A stretch of 64,000 nucleotides of DNA from Devosia oryzisoli (lineage in GTDB: Bacteria; Pseudomonadota; Alphaproteobacteria; Rhizobiales; Devosiaceae): the NCBI RefSeq assembly GCF_014837245.1, contig NZ_JACYFU010000001.1, forward strand, positions 806,001 to 870,000, in the 5' to 3' direction. Made by a program: the position numbers and the translations under genes. Position 1 is the stretch's first letter; every line of letters starts with the position of its first letter. Under the pieces are notes generated by a model, which did no database searches, had not been told where the DNA came from, and worked only from the letters and a program-made list of their open reading frames with translations. Positions 48,779-58,359 of this stretch are shown here, one piece after another.

Positions 48779-51073
48779 ATGGCCAATTCGACCAAAACAA
48801 AACCGGCCAAGCCCAAGAATACCTCAGGGCCAAAGCGCGCCCGCCTGTCCGCAGCTGATCGGCTGCCAACCAAGGATCAGGTGCTCGAAGCGCTGGCCCA
48901 GGAAGACAACATCAAGGGCAAGCGGGACCTCGCCAAGGTGTTCGGTATCCGCGGTGACCTGCGCAAGCCATTCAAGGCGTTGCTGGCCGAACTCGAAGGC
49001 GACGGCGTCATCACGCGCACCCGCAAGGCGTTGCGCCGCACGGCCGCCCTGCCCCCGGTAACGGTGCTCGACATCCCCGGCGATGCCGACCCGGATGACC
49101 TCCACGCCTTCCCAGCCCAGTGGAATATCGAGGAAGGCGACGCCCCCAGGGTCCGCGTGATCGTCAACAGTAAGTCCCGCGTTGTCCCCGCACCGGGCGA
49201 TCGCATCCTGGCGCGCATCGACGCCGGCGACGACGCCGTTCCGGTCTACACAGCCAAGCCCATGAAGGTGCTCGACAAGCCCCGCCGGGCTCATATCGGC
49301 ATCGTGCGTCGCGACGAAGAGGGCGCTCGCCTGATCCCCGTCGATCGCAAGCAGAAGGAAATGCGCATTCCCCTCGGCGATCTGGGAGAGGCCAGGGACG
49401 GTGATCTGGTCGAGGTCGAGGTGAAGCTCTCTGGCCGCCTCATGATTCCGCGCGCTCGCGTTACCAATGTGGTCGGCAATCCGCATTCGGAAGGCGCGGT
49501 CTCTCTCATCGCCATCCACAGCCTTGAAATACCGCACAAGTTCCCGCCGAGCGTCCTGCGTGAGGCCGAGGACGCGAAGGAAGCCACGCTCAAGGGCCGC
49601 GAAGACTGGCGCGAGCTGCCGCTGATCACCATCGATCCGCCGGACGCCAAGGATCACGACGACGCCGTCCATGCCATGCTCGACGATGATTCGGCCAATG
49701 AAGGCGGCTACGTCGTCACTGTCGCGATTGCCGATGTGGCGGCCTATGTCCTGCCGGGTAGCGCGCTCGACCGCGAGGCGTATCTGCGCGGGAACTCGGT
49801 CTATTTCCCCGATCGCGTCGTGCCCATGCTACCGGAGCGCATCTCCAACGAGTTGTGTTCGCTCAAGGAAGGTGTGCCGCGCGCCGCACTGGCCGTGCGC
49901 ATGGTGTTTGGCGCGGATGGCCGCAAGAAAAGCCACAGCTTCCATCGCATCCTTATGCGGTCGGCCGCCAAGCTGAGTTACCAACAGGCCCAGACCGCGA
50001 TTGATGGCAATCCAGACGATCAGACTGGTCCCCTTCTCGAGCCGATCCTCAAGCCGCTCTGGGCCGCCTATGCCGCCATGGCCAAGGCACGCGACCAGCG
50101 TGGTCCGCTCGATCTCGACCTGCCCGAGCGCAAGATCGTGCTCGACGACAATGGCATGGTGGTGGACATCCGCATTCCCGAGCGCCTCGAGGCGCATCGC
50201 CTCATCGAGGAAATGATGATCGCGGCCAATGTGGCCGCCGCCGAGACGCTGGAACACAAGCGCACCGAGCTTCTCTATCGTGTCCATGACGAGCCGTCGT
50301 CGGAAAAGCTCCAGGCGCTCCGCGACTTCCTCGGCAGCCTCGACATCTCGGTCAAGAAAACCGACGCCGTCCGCGCCGCCGATTTCAATGGCATACTTGG
50401 GCAGGCCCGCAAGGCGGGCAACATCGAGCAGGTTAGTGAGATGGTGCTCCGTAGCCAGGCACAGGCGGAGTACTCAGCCGAAAACTACGGCCATTTCGGT
50501 CTTAACCTCGACCGCTACGCCCACTTCACGTCGCCCATCCGCCGCTATGCCGACCTCATCGTGCACCGCGCGCTAATCCGGGCGCTCAACTTGGGTGATG
50601 ACGGCCTCAGTGATCAGGAGGCGAGCAAACTGCCCGGCATCGCTCAGCACATCTCTGCAACCGAGCGGCGCGCCATGCTGGCCGAGCGCGAGACCTCCGA
50701 TCGCCTGCTGTCACAGTTCCTCGCCGATCGCATTGGTGCCCGCTTCGAGGGCCGCATCTCCGGCGTTACCCGTTCGGGTCTGTTCGTGCGGCTCCTCGAA
50801 ACAGGTGCGGATGGCTTCATCCCCGCGTCCACGCTTGGACAGGACTACTATCGCTATGTCGAGGAACGGCAGGCCATGATCGGCGAGCGTAGTGGCGAAA
50901 CCTTCACCTTGGGTGACCGCGTTACCGTCCGTCTGCTTGAGGCAACTCCTGTTGCCGGCGGATTGCGCTTTGAGCTGCTCTCGGAAGGCAGCCGCGGCAT
51001 TCCGACATCTGGTCGGCGTCCACACAAGGGACCACGTAAAAGCTTCGGACCCAAGGGTCGCAGAAAGAGATAG
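48779..51073 (+). CDS. rnr: Ribonuclease R
   Basis: 3'-5' exoribonuclease of the RNB family that degrades structured RNA, including damaged rRNA and mRNA. It has 764 residues. A basic N-terminus and winged helix (PTKDQVLEALAQEDNIKGKRDLAKVF) precede cold-shock domains. The RNB core has the catalytic acid cluster DPPDAKDHDDAVHA, and the C-terminal S1 domain (FEGRISGVTRSGLFVRL) is followed by a Lys/Arg tail. Bases upstream to 48671 in frame lie in the divergent dipeptidase region and were not used. Confidence 0.96.
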   Translation: MANSTKTKPAKPKNTSGPKRARLSAADRLPTKDQVLEALAQEDNIKGKRDLAKVFGIRGDLRKPFKALLAELEGDGVITRTRKALRRTAALPPVTVLDIPGDADPDDLHAFPAQWNIEEGDAPRVRVIVNSKSRVVPAPGDRILARIDAGDDAVPVYTAKPMKVLDKPRRAHIGIVRRDEEGARLIPVDRKQKEMRIPLGDLGEARDGDLVEVEVKLSGRLMIPRARVTNVVGNPHSEGAVSLIAIHSLEIPHKFPPSVLREAEDAKEATLKGREDWRELPLITIDPPDAKDHDDAVHAMLDDDSANEGGYVVTVAIADVAAYVLPGSALDREAYLRGNSVYFPDRVVPMLPERISNELCSLKEGVPRAALAVRMVFGADGRKKSHSFHRILMRSAAKLSYQQAQTAIDGNPDDQTGPLLEPILKPLWAAYAAMAKARDQRGPLDLDLPERKIVLDDNGMVVDIRIPERLEAHRLIEEMMIAANVAAAETLEHKRTELLYRVHDEPSSEKLQALRDFLGSLDISVKKTDAVRAADFNGILGQARKAGNIEQVSEMVLRSQAQAEYSAENYGHFGLNLDRYAHFTSPIRRYADLIVHRALIRALNLGDDGLSDQEASKLPGIAQHISATERRAMLAERETSDRLLSQFLADRIGARFEGRISGVTRSGLFVRLLETGADGFIPASTLGQDYYRYVEERQAMIGERSGETFTLGDRVTVRLLEATPVAGGLRFELLSEGSRGIPTSGRRPHKGPRKSFGPKGRRKR

Positions 51074-51077
51074 CCCG

Positions 51078-51473
51078 ATGACGACAGAACTCAATGTAGC
51101 CGAGGATCGCAACACGGGCAGAGCCATGTGGCGCGGCGCCTTGTGCCGCTGCCCGCACTGCGGCCAGGGCAAGATGTTCCGCCGCTATCTCAAGGTCGCC
51201 GACCAGTGTGACGTTTGCGGCGAGGAACTGGACCACCATCGCGCTGACGACTTCCCACCCTACATCGCCATCACCATCGTTGGGCACATCATCATCTTCC
51301 TGATGCTGCACATGGACATGACCTACCACGTCCAGCCCATCACCTATGTTCTGACCATGGTGCCGCTGGCGATCCTCCTGCCCTTGGCCATACTGCCGTC
51401 AATCAAGGGCGCGATCGTGGGGCTGCAGTGGGCCAACCGCATGTATGGCTTCGGCACCGGGCAGCACGACTAG
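51078..51473 (+). CDS. DUF983 family membrane protein
   Basis: A 131-residue protein with two N-terminal CxxC knuckles (CPHCGQGK and CDVCGEEL, likely one zinc ribbon), then HRADDFPPYIAI, the family's signature, and two transmembrane helices (TIVGHIIIFLMLHM, ITYVLTMVPLAILLPLAILP). The family's function is unknown. The ATG at 51078 lies four bases after the rnr stop, an arrangement common in alphaproteobacteria. Confidence 0.88.
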   Translation: MTTELNVAEDRNTGRAMWRGALCRCPHCGQGKMFRRYLKVADQCDVCGEELDHHRADDFPPYIAITIVGHIIIFLMLHMDMTYHVQPITYVLTMVPLAILLPLAILPSIKGAIVGLQWANRMYGFGTGQHD

Positions 51474-51487
51474 TTACGGGTGGTGCT

Positions 51488-51883
51488 TTAGCGTCCGACG
51501 TCTTCCTCACGACGCCACCGCAACGCCGACCACTCGTCATCCAGAGCGATCGACCGCACCGGTGTCCACCCGGCGTCTTCGATCGGATCCCAGCCCTTGT
51601 CCCTGGTCAGCCCCGCCTCTTTGCCTGCTGCGCCCTTGCGAAACCCGGTCCAGAATAATCCGCTCGGCTCCATCACAGCCAAGATTTCCGGCAGCACAGT
51701 CGCAACTTCCTGGGGCGTATTGAAGTACCCAAGGAAAGCGTTGCATCTCTCGCTCCGACCAACGATCTCGACCTCTGCGCCTGCTGCCAGTTCTTCGGCC
51801 ACCGTGGGGGGCACGTTGATCAGCCAGACCCGGTCCCCGGACTTGAGTTGCAGCTTGCGCATGAGTTCCCTGGGCGGTGTCAT
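51488..51883 (-). CDS. DUF3052-like small protein
   Basis: A 131-residue soluble protein resembling DUF3052 proteins: a beta-rich start LQLKSGDRVWLINVPPT, a middle with NTPQEVATVLPEILAVMEPSG, then GLFWTGFRKGAAGKEAGLTR and the ending DDEWSALRWRRE. The fold recalls methyltransferase-like Rossmann domains without a SAM motif. Function unknown. It is convergent with the DUF983 gene and divergent from rpmG. Confidence 0.6.
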   Translation of the reverse strand: MTPPRELMRKLQLKSGDRVWLINVPPTVAEELAAGAEVEIVGRSERCNAFLGYFNTPQEVATVLPEILAVMEPSGLFWTGFRKGAAGKEAGLTRDKGWDPIEDAGWTPVRSIALDDEWSALRWRREEDVGR

Positions 51884-51909
51884 AGGAGGCTCCGGCTGTT
51901 GCTATCGAC

Positions 51910-51937
51910 TTGACAACGGGCCGCAAATCCGTAGGTT
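51910..51937 (+). promoter_or_regulatory. Candidate promoter for rpmG
   Basis: A perfect TTGACA (51910-51915) is followed after 16 bases by TAGGTT (51932-51937), which keeps the first, second and last -10 positions. It lies about 60 bases before the rpmG start. Called by eye. Confidence 0.4.
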
Positions 51938-51998
51938 GCGCCCAAATTCCGGCGCTGCACCAAGTGCGGCGCCTATCGCTTTGTGAAGGACACCAGCC

Positions 51999-52166
51999 AT
52001 GGCCAAGGCCGCCACTATCAAGATCAAGCTCGTCTCGACGGCCGACACCGGCTTTTTCTATGTGACCAAGAAGAATGCTCGTACGCAAACCGACAAGCTG
52101 TCGTTCAAGAAGTACGATCCGGTCGTCCGCAAGCACGTTGAATTCAAGGAAGCCAAGATCAAATAA
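51999..52166 (+). CDS. rpmG: 50S ribosomal protein L33
   Basis: A 55-residue ribosomal protein of the large subunit. The sequence begins [20 protein letters not shown] and has [25 protein letters not shown] and the EAKIK ending. It lacks the zinc cysteines, so it is the Zn-independent (C-minus) form. An independent terminator follows at 52195-52222. It is a single-gene transcript by position. Confidence 0.96.
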   Translation: MAKAATIKIKLVSTADTGFFYVTKKNARTQTDKLSFKKYDPVVRKHVEFKEAKIK

Positions 52167-52194
52167 TCTGATCTTCATCCTAAACTATCGAGGA

Positions 52195-52222
52195 CCCTCG
52201 CAACCTGTTGCGGGGGTTTTTT
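52195..52222 (+). terminator. Intrinsic terminator of rpmG
   Basis: Ten-base arms CCCTCGCAAC / GTTGCGGGGG separated by two bases (inner pairs must open), immediately followed by TTTTTT (52217-52222). It lies 29 bases after the rpmG stop. Classical Rho-independent form. Confidence 0.9.
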
Positions 52223-52265
52223 GTTTTCCAAGCCGCGGCACCGGACGGCCTTGGCTGCGCCGGGG

Positions 52266-52293
52266 ATGACGACTCGAGGATTAGTGCTATAAT
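52266..52293 (+). promoter_or_regulatory. Consensus-like promoter in front of a structured non-coding region
   Basis: ATGACG (52266-52271), sixteen bases, then a perfect TATAAT (52288-52293). No credible protein starts downstream: the only in-frame open stretch on this strand (52208-52393) begins upstream of the promoter. Transcription would start near 52300, exactly where a series of strong inverted repeats begins. Confidence 0.55.
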
Positions 52294-52299
52294 GAGGAA

Positions 52300-52441
52300 G
52301 GAGTGGCTGGTCCGGAGCGGCATGTCAAAGAGGCCACTCTGTCCGCATCCGGACCAACCGCCCTACGGGACTCAGGAGTTGCGGCGGACCTGAGATGAGC
52401 CGTAGGGACTCTGAACGGCCACGCTTTTCTGCGCTCGCCGT
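52300..52441 (+). ncRNA. Candidate structured small RNA between rpmG and pleD
   Basis: A region with no gene in which three consecutive hairpins can be drawn. Hairpin 1: GGTCCGGAGCGG (52309-52320) pairs with 52343-52355, twelve base pairs with one bulged A; alternatively GAGTGGC (52301-52307) pairs with GCCACTC (52333-52339), which would make a pseudoknot or switch. Hairpin 2: CCCTACGG (52361-52368) with CCGTAGGG (52400-52407), enclosing CTCAGG/CCTGAG (52371-52376 and 52389-52394). Hairpin 3: ACGGC/GCCGT (52415-52419 and 52437-52441). A consensus-like promoter precedes it. No T-run end was found on this strand. I cannot match it to a known RNA family. Confidence 0.4.
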
Positions 52442-52480
52442 GTAAGACAGACACTATTCCAAAGTGCAAAAAGCGCAAGG

Positions 52481-52502
52481 AAAACCGGCCTTTGTCGGCC
52501 GG
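52481..52502 (-). terminator. Intrinsic terminator of pleD
   Basis: Perfect stem CCGGCC / GGCCGG with loop GACAAA on the minus strand, then TTTTCC. It lies about 55 bases beyond the pleD stop, after an AT-rich hairpin at 52512-52530. Confidence 0.75.
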
Positions 52503-52558
52503 CAACCGGTTGTTAGCTATAACAGCTAACCCTAACAGCAACAGTTGTACGGAATGGC

Positions 52559-53929
52559 TCAGGCTGCGTCGAAAATGACGCGGTTCCGTCCTTCACGCTT
52601 GGCCCGATATAAGGCGATGTCGGCGCGCTTGAGCAGGCTTTCGGGGGTGTCCGAGAGTGTCTCATTCAGCGCAACGCCGATCGAGATGGTAATCGTCAGG
52701 GGGCGCGCTAGCGAAATATCGAACGGCCGCTCGGCGACCGCCTGACGCACGCGTTCGGCGACCGCCTCCGCCTGGCCCGGGTCTGTATCGGGCATCAGGA
52801 CGACGAACTCTTCGCCGCCGAAACGGCACGCGAGGTCCACCCCACGGATATTGCGCTTGAGCCGCGCAGAGAACTCGCGCAACACCACATCGCCCGCGTC
52901 GTGCCCATGCGTGTCGTTGACCGCCTTGAAGAAGTCGATGTCGAGGATCATCAGAGCCATATCCCGCTCCTGGGCCTGCGCCTTGCCCAGCATCAGGTTG
53001 AGGTGGCGCTCGAAATAGCGGCGATTGTAGAGCCCCGTCAGTTCGTCAGTCACGGCCAAGGCCATGGTGGAATTGACGCTCTCCCGCAGTTCCATGGCGT
53101 AGCGGTGTCGGCGGATCTGGGTGCGGACGCGCGCCGCCAGTTCGTTTCGCTCGACGGGCCGGCTGATGAAGTCGTTGACGCCGAGGTCCAGCGCACGAAC
53201 CACCCGTGGCTTGTCGGCATCATCGGCCACCAGGATGATCGGCAGGTTGCGCGTGTGGTCGACCGTCCTGATCTGCGAGCACACCCGTAGCGGGTCAAAA
53301 TCGCCCAGGCTCATGCTGACCAAGGCCAGTTCGTACTTGGCGCCGGTCACCTGAAACACTGCATCGGCCGGTTCTGTCAGCACGTCGACCGAATGTTCAG
53401 GTGTTAGATAGCCCCTGATGCGCTCGGCCTGCCGCGCATCGGTATCGATGATTAGGATCGACCCGCCGCTCGCCGAGATGCTGTCCATCGCCCGCAGCGC
53501 ATCTTCGATGGCGATCTGCTGTCCGGTCAGGGCGCGGGCCCGCAACTCGTCCGTCAGCGATTTTAGACGCGCGAGACTTTTGACCCGCGCCATGAGTTGG
53601 GTGTCATCGACCGGCTTTGTCAGGAAGTCATCCGCGCCGGCTTCCAGGCCATTGACCCGGTCCGAGGGCTGATCGAGCGCGGTAATCATCAGCACCGGCA
53701 CGTGGTGGGTCCGCATGTCCGCCTTCAAGCGGCGGCAGACTTCGAACCCGTCCATGCCGGGCATCATGACGTCGAGCAGCACGATGTCGATGTCGTGCCG
53801 CGCACAGATGTCGAGCGCTTCCGGGCCGGAATTTGCCGTGAGCACCTCGAAATATTCGGCCGTCAGCCGGGCTTCGAGCAGGCGCACATTAGTGGGAATA
53901 TCGTCGACGATCAGAATGCGCGCAGTCAC
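52559..53929 (-). CDS. pleD: PleD-type diguanylate cyclase response regulator (REC-REC-GGDEF)
   Basis: Makes cyclic di-GMP when phosphorylated; in Caulobacter it controls the motile-to-sessile cell transition. It has 456 residues. The first receiver has phospho-acceptor Asp53 (LLDVMMPGMD). The second receiver lacks an Asp at that spot (ALVSMSLGDFD), as in the PleD adaptor domain. The GGDEF domain begins DELTGLYNRRYFE and carries GGEEF (371-375) with the inhibitory I-site R362-x-x-D365 (RGVD), so product feedback is expected. The start is a GTG at 53929. It lies 90 bases downstream of divK on the same strand. Confidence 0.95.
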   Translation of the reverse strand: MTARILIVDDIPTNVRLLEARLTAEYFEVLTANSGPEALDICARHDIDIVLLDVMMPGMDGFEVCRRLKADMRTHHVPVLMITALDQPSDRVNGLEAGADDFLTKPVDDTQLMARVKSLARLKSLTDELRARALTGQQIAIEDALRAMDSISASGGSILIIDTDARQAERIRGYLTPEHSVDVLTEPADAVFQVTGAKYELALVSMSLGDFDPLRVCSQIRTVDHTRNLPIILVADDADKPRVVRALDLGVNDFISRPVERNELAARVRTQIRRHRYAMELRESVNSTMALAVTDELTGLYNRRYFERHLNLMLGKAQAQERDMALMILDIDFFKAVNDTHGHDAGDVVLREFSARLKRNIRGVDLACRFGGEEFVVLMPDTDPGQAEAVAERVRQAVAERPFDISLARPLTITISIGVALNETLSDTPESLLKRADIALYRAKREGRNRVIFDAA

Positions 53930-54019
53930 GCCCTTACCCCGGAGTGCATTGGCCCGCCGGGCGTGTACCCCGCCGGCGTCGAGCCATGCCTGAGCCGCCG
54001 TCCTCCAGAACCGCCGCCG

Positions 54020-54391
54020 TCAGGCAGGTCCAATGTAGTGGGCAATGGTTTCCAGAAAGTGAGACACCGATATGGGCTTGGAAATATAGCCCTCGCAGCC
54101 GCCTTGCAGGATGCGCTCTTCGTCGCCCTTCATGGCGAAGGCCGTTACGGCAATGACGGGAATATGGGCGAGTTGCTCATCATCCTTGAGCCACTTGGTG
54201 ACGACAAGTCCCGACACCTCGGGAAGCTGGATATCCATGAGGATCAGGTCGGGCATGTGCGTGCGCGCCAAGTCCAGCGCCTCCATGCCATTGCGCGTCT
54301 GGATGACCCGATAACCGCGCGATTCGAGCAGATCGTTGAAGAGCTTCATGTTGAGCTCGTTGTCTTCCACGATCATCACTGTCTTGGGCAT
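54020..54391 (-). CDS. divK: DivK single-domain response regulator
   Basis: A 123-residue stand-alone receiver that controls asymmetric cell division through the DivJ/PleC/CckA pathway in Caulobacter and related bacteria. It has acidic pocket VEDNELN, phospho-acceptor Asp53 ([13 protein letters not shown]), the switch Thr in [14 protein letters not shown], and Lys in GYISKPISV. The divK-pleD order is the same as in Caulobacter. Promoter and CtrA sites were not found by eye in the short spacer to the divergent DUF3572 gene. Confidence 0.95.
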   Translation of the reverse strand: MPKTVMIVEDNELNMKLFNDLLESRGYRVIQTRNGMEALDLARTHMPDLILMDIQLPEVSGLVVTKWLKDDEQLAHIPVIAVTAFAMKGDEERILQGGCEGYISKPISVSHFLETIAHYIGPA

Positions 54392-54523
54392 CTTACCTCG
54401 CTGGCGCGCCGCGCCGACCCGTGGTCCCAGTCCTGCGGGCGGGACGAATCCTTTTGCAGCCCTTCGCTTGCACGCCTATCTGGGCTAGCATGCAACCGTT
54501 ACAAAACACCAAATGAGGCCGCC

Positions 54524-54802
54524 TTGCCTGTCCAACCCCGCACGACGCTGGACGTTGCCACATTGGCCGATGCCTGTCTGGGATATCTGGCGGAAAATCC
54601 TGATGAATTGCTGGCATTCATGCAGCAGGCGGGATTCGATCCACAGTCGCTGCGGGCCTCCATCGGCTCCTCCAAGTTGCAGCATGGCCTGCTGGATTAT
54701 TTTGCCGCACACGAGGCTATTCTCCTAGCCCTTTGTGCCAACGCCGGGGTCTCGCCGGAGGCGTTCATGCGTGTCTGGCACAGGATCAACCGGGTGGAGT
54801 AA
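54524..54802 (+). CDS. DUF3572 family protein
   Basis: A 92-residue helical protein of the alphaproteobacterial DUF3572 family, typically found next to divK. It shows LDVATLADACLGYLAENPDE, FMQQAGFDPQSLRAS, LLDYFAAHEAILLALC and AFMRVWHRINRVE. The start is a TTG at 54524 following TGAGG; the much longer frame upstream to 53597 runs antisense through pleD and divK and is not real. Its stop abuts the dinB ATG (54803). Function unknown. Confidence 0.82.
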   Translation: MPVQPRTTLDVATLADACLGYLAENPDELLAFMQQAGFDPQSLRASIGSSKLQHGLLDYFAAHEAILLALCANAGVSPEAFMRVWHRINRVE

Positions 54803-56137
54803 ATGGCGCAGGATTGGCTCTGCCGCGATTGTCTGTCCACCGGCAAGGCCGACAGCGAACCCCGCCGCTGCCCCCGATGCGGTTCTCCGCGGGTGCGGGG
54901 CCACGATGAACTTCTGTCGCTGTCCATCGCCCACGTCGATTGCGACGCCTTCTACGCCTCTGTCGAGAAGCGGGACGATCCTGCCCTCCGTGACAGGCCT
55001 TTGATCATCGGTGGCGGTGTGCGCGGTGTGGTCTCCACTTGCTGCTACATCGCCCGCCAGTCTGGCGTCCGCTCGGCCATGCCCATGTTCAAGGCGCGCC
55101 AGCTATGCCCGGACGCTGTGATCATCAAGCCGAACATGGCCAAGTATGTCGATGTCAGCCGCCAGATCCGCAAGCTCATGGACGCGCTCACCCCCCTAGT
55201 GGAGCCGATTTCAATCGATGAGGCATTCCTTGACATGACTGGTACCCAGGCGCTGCACAAGGCACCGCCTGCTGTGGTGCTGGCGCGATTTGCCAAGGTG
55301 GTCGAAAAGGAAATCGGCGTTACCGTTTCGGTGGGGCTGAGCCACAACAAGTTCCTCGCCAAGGTCGCGTCCGACCTCGACAAGCCTCGCGGCTTTGCCG
55401 TGATCGGCGCAGCCGAAACCCTGGCTTTCCTGGCGCCGCGTCCAATCAGCCTCATCTACGGCGTCGGCAAGGTGTTTTCTAAAGCGCTCAAGCGCGATGG
55501 CTACGTCACCATCGGTCAGCTCCAGGAGGAAGACCCGGCGCGCTTGATGCGGCTCTATGGTGAGTCGGGAGCGCGGTTGGCCCGGCTCTCGCGCGGGCTG
55601 GATGCTCGGCGTGTGGCGCGCGACGGCGAAATGAAGACCATCTCATCCGAGACGACCTTCAACACCGATATGGCAACCCTGGACCAGCTCTCCATCGAAC
55701 TCCTGAAGGTCAGCGAGCGCCTGTCTGAACGGCTCAAGGCCAGGAACGTTGTGGGCGACACGGTGACTCTGAAGCTCAAGACCGCCGGATTTCGGTTGCG
55801 CACGCGCGCCCGACACCTGATGATGCCGACACAGCTTGCCAATGTACTCTACGAGACCGGCATGAGCCTGTTGCGACCTGAGGCCGATGGGACGCCGTTC
55901 CGGCTGATCGGCATCGGTGTCTCGGGACTCGAACCGGCCGGCGGTGCAGATCCGGTTGATCTGCTCGAACCGCAGGTGGCCCGCAAGGCAGCGGCCGAAC
56001 GAGCCATGGACCGTGTCCGGTCCCGGTTTGGCCGCACCGCCGTAGTGCGCGGTAAGCTCTATACGCTCCGGCCCGACTCGCCGTCGCCGCCGATTTCCGA
56101 AGAAGAAGCAGAAGACCTCGAAAGCAAGACCAGATGA
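54803..56137 (+). CDS. dinB: DNA polymerase IV with N-terminal zinc-finger-like extension
   Basis: Y-family translesion polymerase of 444 residues. Palm motifs are [13 protein letters not shown] and SIDEAFLDM. The fingers and little-finger domains follow; [16 protein letters not shown] marks the latter. In front is a 38-residue extension with Cys7-x2-Cys10 and Cys23-x2-Cys26 (LCRDC, RCPRCGS), a probable zinc ribbon also seen in other alphaproteobacterial DinB. No beta-clamp motif was recognised at the C-terminus by eye. The start directly follows the DUF3572 stop, and the stop overlaps ridA by four bases. No LexA box was identified. Confidence 0.95.
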   Translation: MAQDWLCRDCLSTGKADSEPRRCPRCGSPRVRGHDELLSLSIAHVDCDAFYASVEKRDDPALRDRPLIIGGGVRGVVSTCCYIARQSGVRSAMPMFKARQLCPDAVIIKPNMAKYVDVSRQIRKLMDALTPLVEPISIDEAFLDMTGTQALHKAPPAVVLARFAKVVEKEIGVTVSVGLSHNKFLAKVASDLDKPRGFAVIGAAETLAFLAPRPISLIYGVGKVFSKALKRDGYVTIGQLQEEDPARLMRLYGESGARLARLSRGLDARRVARDGEMKTISSETTFNTDMATLDQLSIELLKVSERLSERLKARNVVGDTVTLKLKTAGFRLRTRARHLMMPTQLANVLYETGMSLLRPEADGTPFRLIGIGVSGLEPAGGADPVDLLEPQVARKAAAERAMDRVRSRFGRTAVVRGKLYTLRPDSPSPPISEEEAEDLESKTR

Positions 56138-56592
56138 CCGATCCGATCGAAAAGCTCCGCGAGTACGGCTACGAACTCCCCGCCCCCAAAGCGCCCGTCG
56201 CCAGCTATGTCCCTGTGACCCGCAGCGGCAATATCGTCTATGTCTCGGGGCAGATTTCGAGCAACGAGCAAGGCGTAGTGCAGGGCCGCCTGGGCGACAA
56301 TATGAACGTTGTCCAGGGCGGCAATGCCGCCGAACTGGCCGCGATCAACGTTCTGTCTCAGGTCGTCCACATGGCAGGCGTCTCTCTGCACGACATCAAG
56401 CGCGTCTTGAAGCTCACGGTGCTCGTCGCTTCCGCGCCGGATTTCTTCGAGCAGCATCTGGTGGCCAACGGCGCCTCCAACTTGATCGTCGGCATCCTCG
56501 GCGACAAGGGCAAGCATGCCCGCGCGGCCTTCGGCGTGGCGGCCCTGCCTTTGGGCGCAGCCGTGGAGATCGAGGCAATCGTCGAGGTCTAG
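56134..56592 (+). CDS. RidA family protein (YjgF/YER057c/UK114)
   Basis: A 152-residue member of the Rid superfamily; the RidA subgroup hydrolyses reactive enamine/imine intermediates from PLP enzymes. It shows [36 protein letters not shown] and the end [16 protein letters not shown] with [11 protein letters not shown]. The N-terminus is longer than classical RidA (about 130), as in the YjgF subgroup of alphaproteobacteria. It overlaps dinB by four bases, so it is read from the same message. Confidence 0.88.
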   Translation: MTDPIEKLREYGYELPAPKAPVASYVPVTRSGNIVYVSGQISSNEQGVVQGRLGDNMNVVQGGNAAELAAINVLSQVVHMAGVSLHDIKRVLKLTVLVASAPDFFEQHLVANGASNLIVGILGDKGKHARAAFGVAALPLGAAVEIEAIVEV

Positions 56593-56680
56593 CTTCCGGA
56601 AAAGGTGAGCCTTGAGGTGGTTGAAGCCCTGACGCGCGGCGCCTAGATTAAACCGACCTTCCTCAAGGCAATCCGGCACA

Positions 56681-57856
<1,176 letters not shown>

Positions 57857-57929
57857 CGGCCCGGGCTTGACCGGGCGGCCTGTCGCTTGTCATGCCTTAG
57901 GTAGATCCATTCCTGTGGCCGAGTCCCTC

Positions 57930-58346
57930 ATGACCTACGATCAAAACAACATCTTCGCGAAGATCCTCAAGGGCGAAATGTCCTGCCACAAGGTCTACGA
58001 GGACGAGACGGCGCTCGTCATGATGGATATCTTCCCTCAGTCACGCGGCCACACGCTCATCATCCCCAAGGCCTCGTCGCGTAACCTCCTTGATGCCGAT
58101 CCGGCGACGCTTTCGGCCGTCATGCCGCTGGTACAACGCGTTGCACGCGCAGCCATGGTGGCCACCGAGGCGGATGGCGTTCGCGTCATGCAGTTCAACG
58201 AGGCGCCGGCCGGCCAGACCGTGTTCCACCTCCACTTCCACGTGATCCCGATCTTCGAAGGCGTGCCCCTGGGAACACATGGCGGCGGCCGGGCCGATGA
58301 CGCTGAATTGGCCGCGTTGGCCAAGGCAATGGCCGCGCGTCTCTGA
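57930..58346 (+). CDS. HIT family protein (histidine-triad hydrolase)
   Basis: A 138-residue HIT protein of the HinT/Fhit superfamily that binds nucleotides and cleaves AMP-linked substrates. The histidine triad is HLHFHVIP. NNIFAKILKGEMSCHKVYED and QSRGHTLIIPK are typical of the HinT branch. The ATG at 57930 gives the family's usual N-terminus; the GTG at 57915 is also possible. Substrate unknown. Confidence 0.92.
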   Translation: MTYDQNNIFAKILKGEMSCHKVYEDETALVMMDIFPQSRGHTLIIPKASSRNLLDADPATLSAVMPLVQRVARAAMVATEADGVRVMQFNEAPAGQTVFHLHFHVIPIFEGVPLGTHGGGRADDAELAALAKAMAARL

Positions 58347-58359
58347 GGCGGAAGCTGTC

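Larger units (their letters stand above)
52167..52558. other. Gene-free interval between rpmG and pleD
   Basis: A 392-base stretch without a supported protein gene. It contains, in order, the rpmG terminator, a TATAAT-type promoter, the hairpin cluster described as a candidate small RNA, the pleD terminator (52481-52502, minus) and an AT-rich inverted repeat GTTAGCT / AGCTAAC (52512-52518 and 52524-52530) with five-base loop just after the pleD stop. The 61-codon frame at 52208-52393 was rejected as non-coding. Confidence 0.6.

Noticed and set aside
52208..52393. A 61-codon open frame in the rpmG-pleD gap.
   Set aside because: It begins inside the rpmG terminator and runs through the strong inverted repeats. 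It has no credible ribosome-binding site and no coding-like composition.
53597..54523. The upstream part of a long plus-strand frame leading into the DUF3572 gene.
   Set aside because: It is antisense to pleD and divK, and the recognisable family sequence begins only at the TTG at 54524.
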